A DNA stretch of 5,980 bases from Acidimicrobiia bacterium (GTDB lineage Bacteria > Actinomycetota > Acidimicrobiia > Acidimicrobiales > Acidimicrobilacustridaceae): NCBI GenBank assembly GCA_018882825.1, contig VERC01000158.1:1-5980 (forward strand). Reading direction: 5' to 3'. Below the pieces are notes generated by a model. It made no database searches and was not told the origin of the DNA. It saw only the letters and a list, made by a program, of their open reading frames with translations. Shown here piece by piece: positions 5,665 to 5,980 of the stretch. Numbering within the stretch: position 1 is the first letter of the stretch; every line of letters begins with the position of its first letter. The translations under genes were made by a program, and so were the position numbers.

Positions 5665-5980
5665 TGGTCGGGTTCCTCGTGGGGGCCGGCGCCTACTCGG
5701 CGTTGGCCATGGTGGTGATCATCGCGGCATTGGTCAGTCTCGGCGTCGCGTTCCTCATGGCGGGCCGCAGCCGGCCGTCGTCGCGTCGGTCCACGTCGAC
5801 GGAACGTGTGGCCCTCATCGACGCGCTGACCGAGTACGAGTGGCGCACCGCCCCGGGGGGTCGGGTGCCGACCGGTCCGGCCACGCGGGTGGTGGTCGCC
5901 GATCCGGAGGCCCCCGAGCGACGACTGTTCGTCACGGCCGAGCCGGAGCCGAGCGACGATCTCCTCGCGCTCCCGGGTCT
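5652..5980 (+). CDS. Small membrane protein of unknown function (3' end outside window)
   Basis: The family is not recognised. From GTG 5652, 109 codons are visible. Residues 4-37 contain no charged residue (VMVGFLVGAGAYSALAM, then VVIIAALVSLGVAFLMA) and could form two short membrane helices or one long hydrophobic hairpin. A basic, Ser-rich stretch follows (RSRPSSRRSTST, 39-50), consistent with the positive-inside rule, and then a soluble part including LIDALTEYEWRT (55-66) and RVVVADPEAPERRLFV (79-94). Third codon positions are strongly G/C, which supports coding. The start is uncertain. The frame is open back to the synthetase stop but has no ATG, GTG or TTG before 5652, and ATG 5664 is the next option. 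The coding-like, hydrophobic character already begins near 5637 (WLLLSVPSV), which suggests either an unusual start or a missing base upstream. Confidence 0.65.
   Translation, partial: MPSVMVGFLVGAGAYSALAMVVIIAALVSLGVAFLMAGRSRPSSRRSTSTERVALIDALTEYEWRTAPGGRVPTGPATRVVVADPEAPERRLFVTAEPEPSDDLLALPG

Noticed and set aside
5693..5935. 80-codon minus-strand frame opposite the last gene
   Set aside because: It has shadow composition and no motif, and no promoter or ribosome binding site was seen; it lies opposite the better-supported membrane-protein frame.
5636..5980. ATG at 5636 opening a + strand frame to the window end
   Set aside because: The product is Gly/Arg/His-rich and polar, typical of a shadow, while the neighbouring frame gives a sensible membrane protein with G/C-rich third positions.
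1..5980. Mobile elements, CRISPR repeats, tRNA or rRNA genes, toxin-antitoxin or defence genes
   Set aside because: No transposase or integrase motif, no regularly spaced direct repeat, no cloverleaf and no recognisable defence domain was found; the genes look like ordinary chromosomal actinobacterial genes.

Overview
The window comes from a high-GC genome with strong G/C preference at third codon positions, and every gene runs on the + strand. The LCP protein with a Thr-rich outer linker, the FadE-type dehydrogenase, the actinobacterial-style ABC-F protein and TANNNT boxes placed just before start codons all suggest an actinomycete. The class Acidimicrobiia is a possible fit, but this is inferred from protein style and not from any search.

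Layout. Positions 2-622 hold the C-terminal third to half of an acyl-CoA dehydrogenase, cut by the window edge. Positions 669-2327 encode a LytR-CpsA-Psr (LCP) cell-wall glycopolymer ligase with one membrane anchor and a LytR_C domain. Positions 2362-3972 encode a duplicated-ATPase ABC-F protein, which is a ribosome-associated protein rather than a transporter. A 13-codon reading frame (2324-2365) fills the 34-base gap between these two genes and overlaps both by four bases. Positions 3999-5546 encode an AMP-forming acyl-CoA synthetase. From about 5640 to the window edge runs the start of an unrecognised small membrane protein whose start codon is uncertain.

The two fatty-acid enzymes (dehydrogenase and CoA ligase) could serve the same acyl-CoA metabolism, but the wall ligase and the ABC-F gene lie between them, so this is not a clear pathway operon. 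LCP and ABC-F look co-transcribed. The LCP, synthetase and last genes each have a TANNNT -10-like box 6-9 bases before a start codon, with no Shine-Dalgarno sequence, which suggests leaderless or nearly leaderless mRNAs.

The most interesting part is 5547-5670. A 21-bp inverted repeat ends exactly where a TATCTT box begins. Seven bases after that box, a GTG opens an 11-codon, three-cysteine frame whose TGA overlaps an ATG of the membrane-protein frame. This could be an operator plus cysteine-rich leader peptide, a terminator followed by a mis-framed gene start, or partly chance. No mobile element, CRISPR array, tRNA, rRNA or defence system is visible. The only intergenic stretches are 46, 34, 26 and about 105 bases long.
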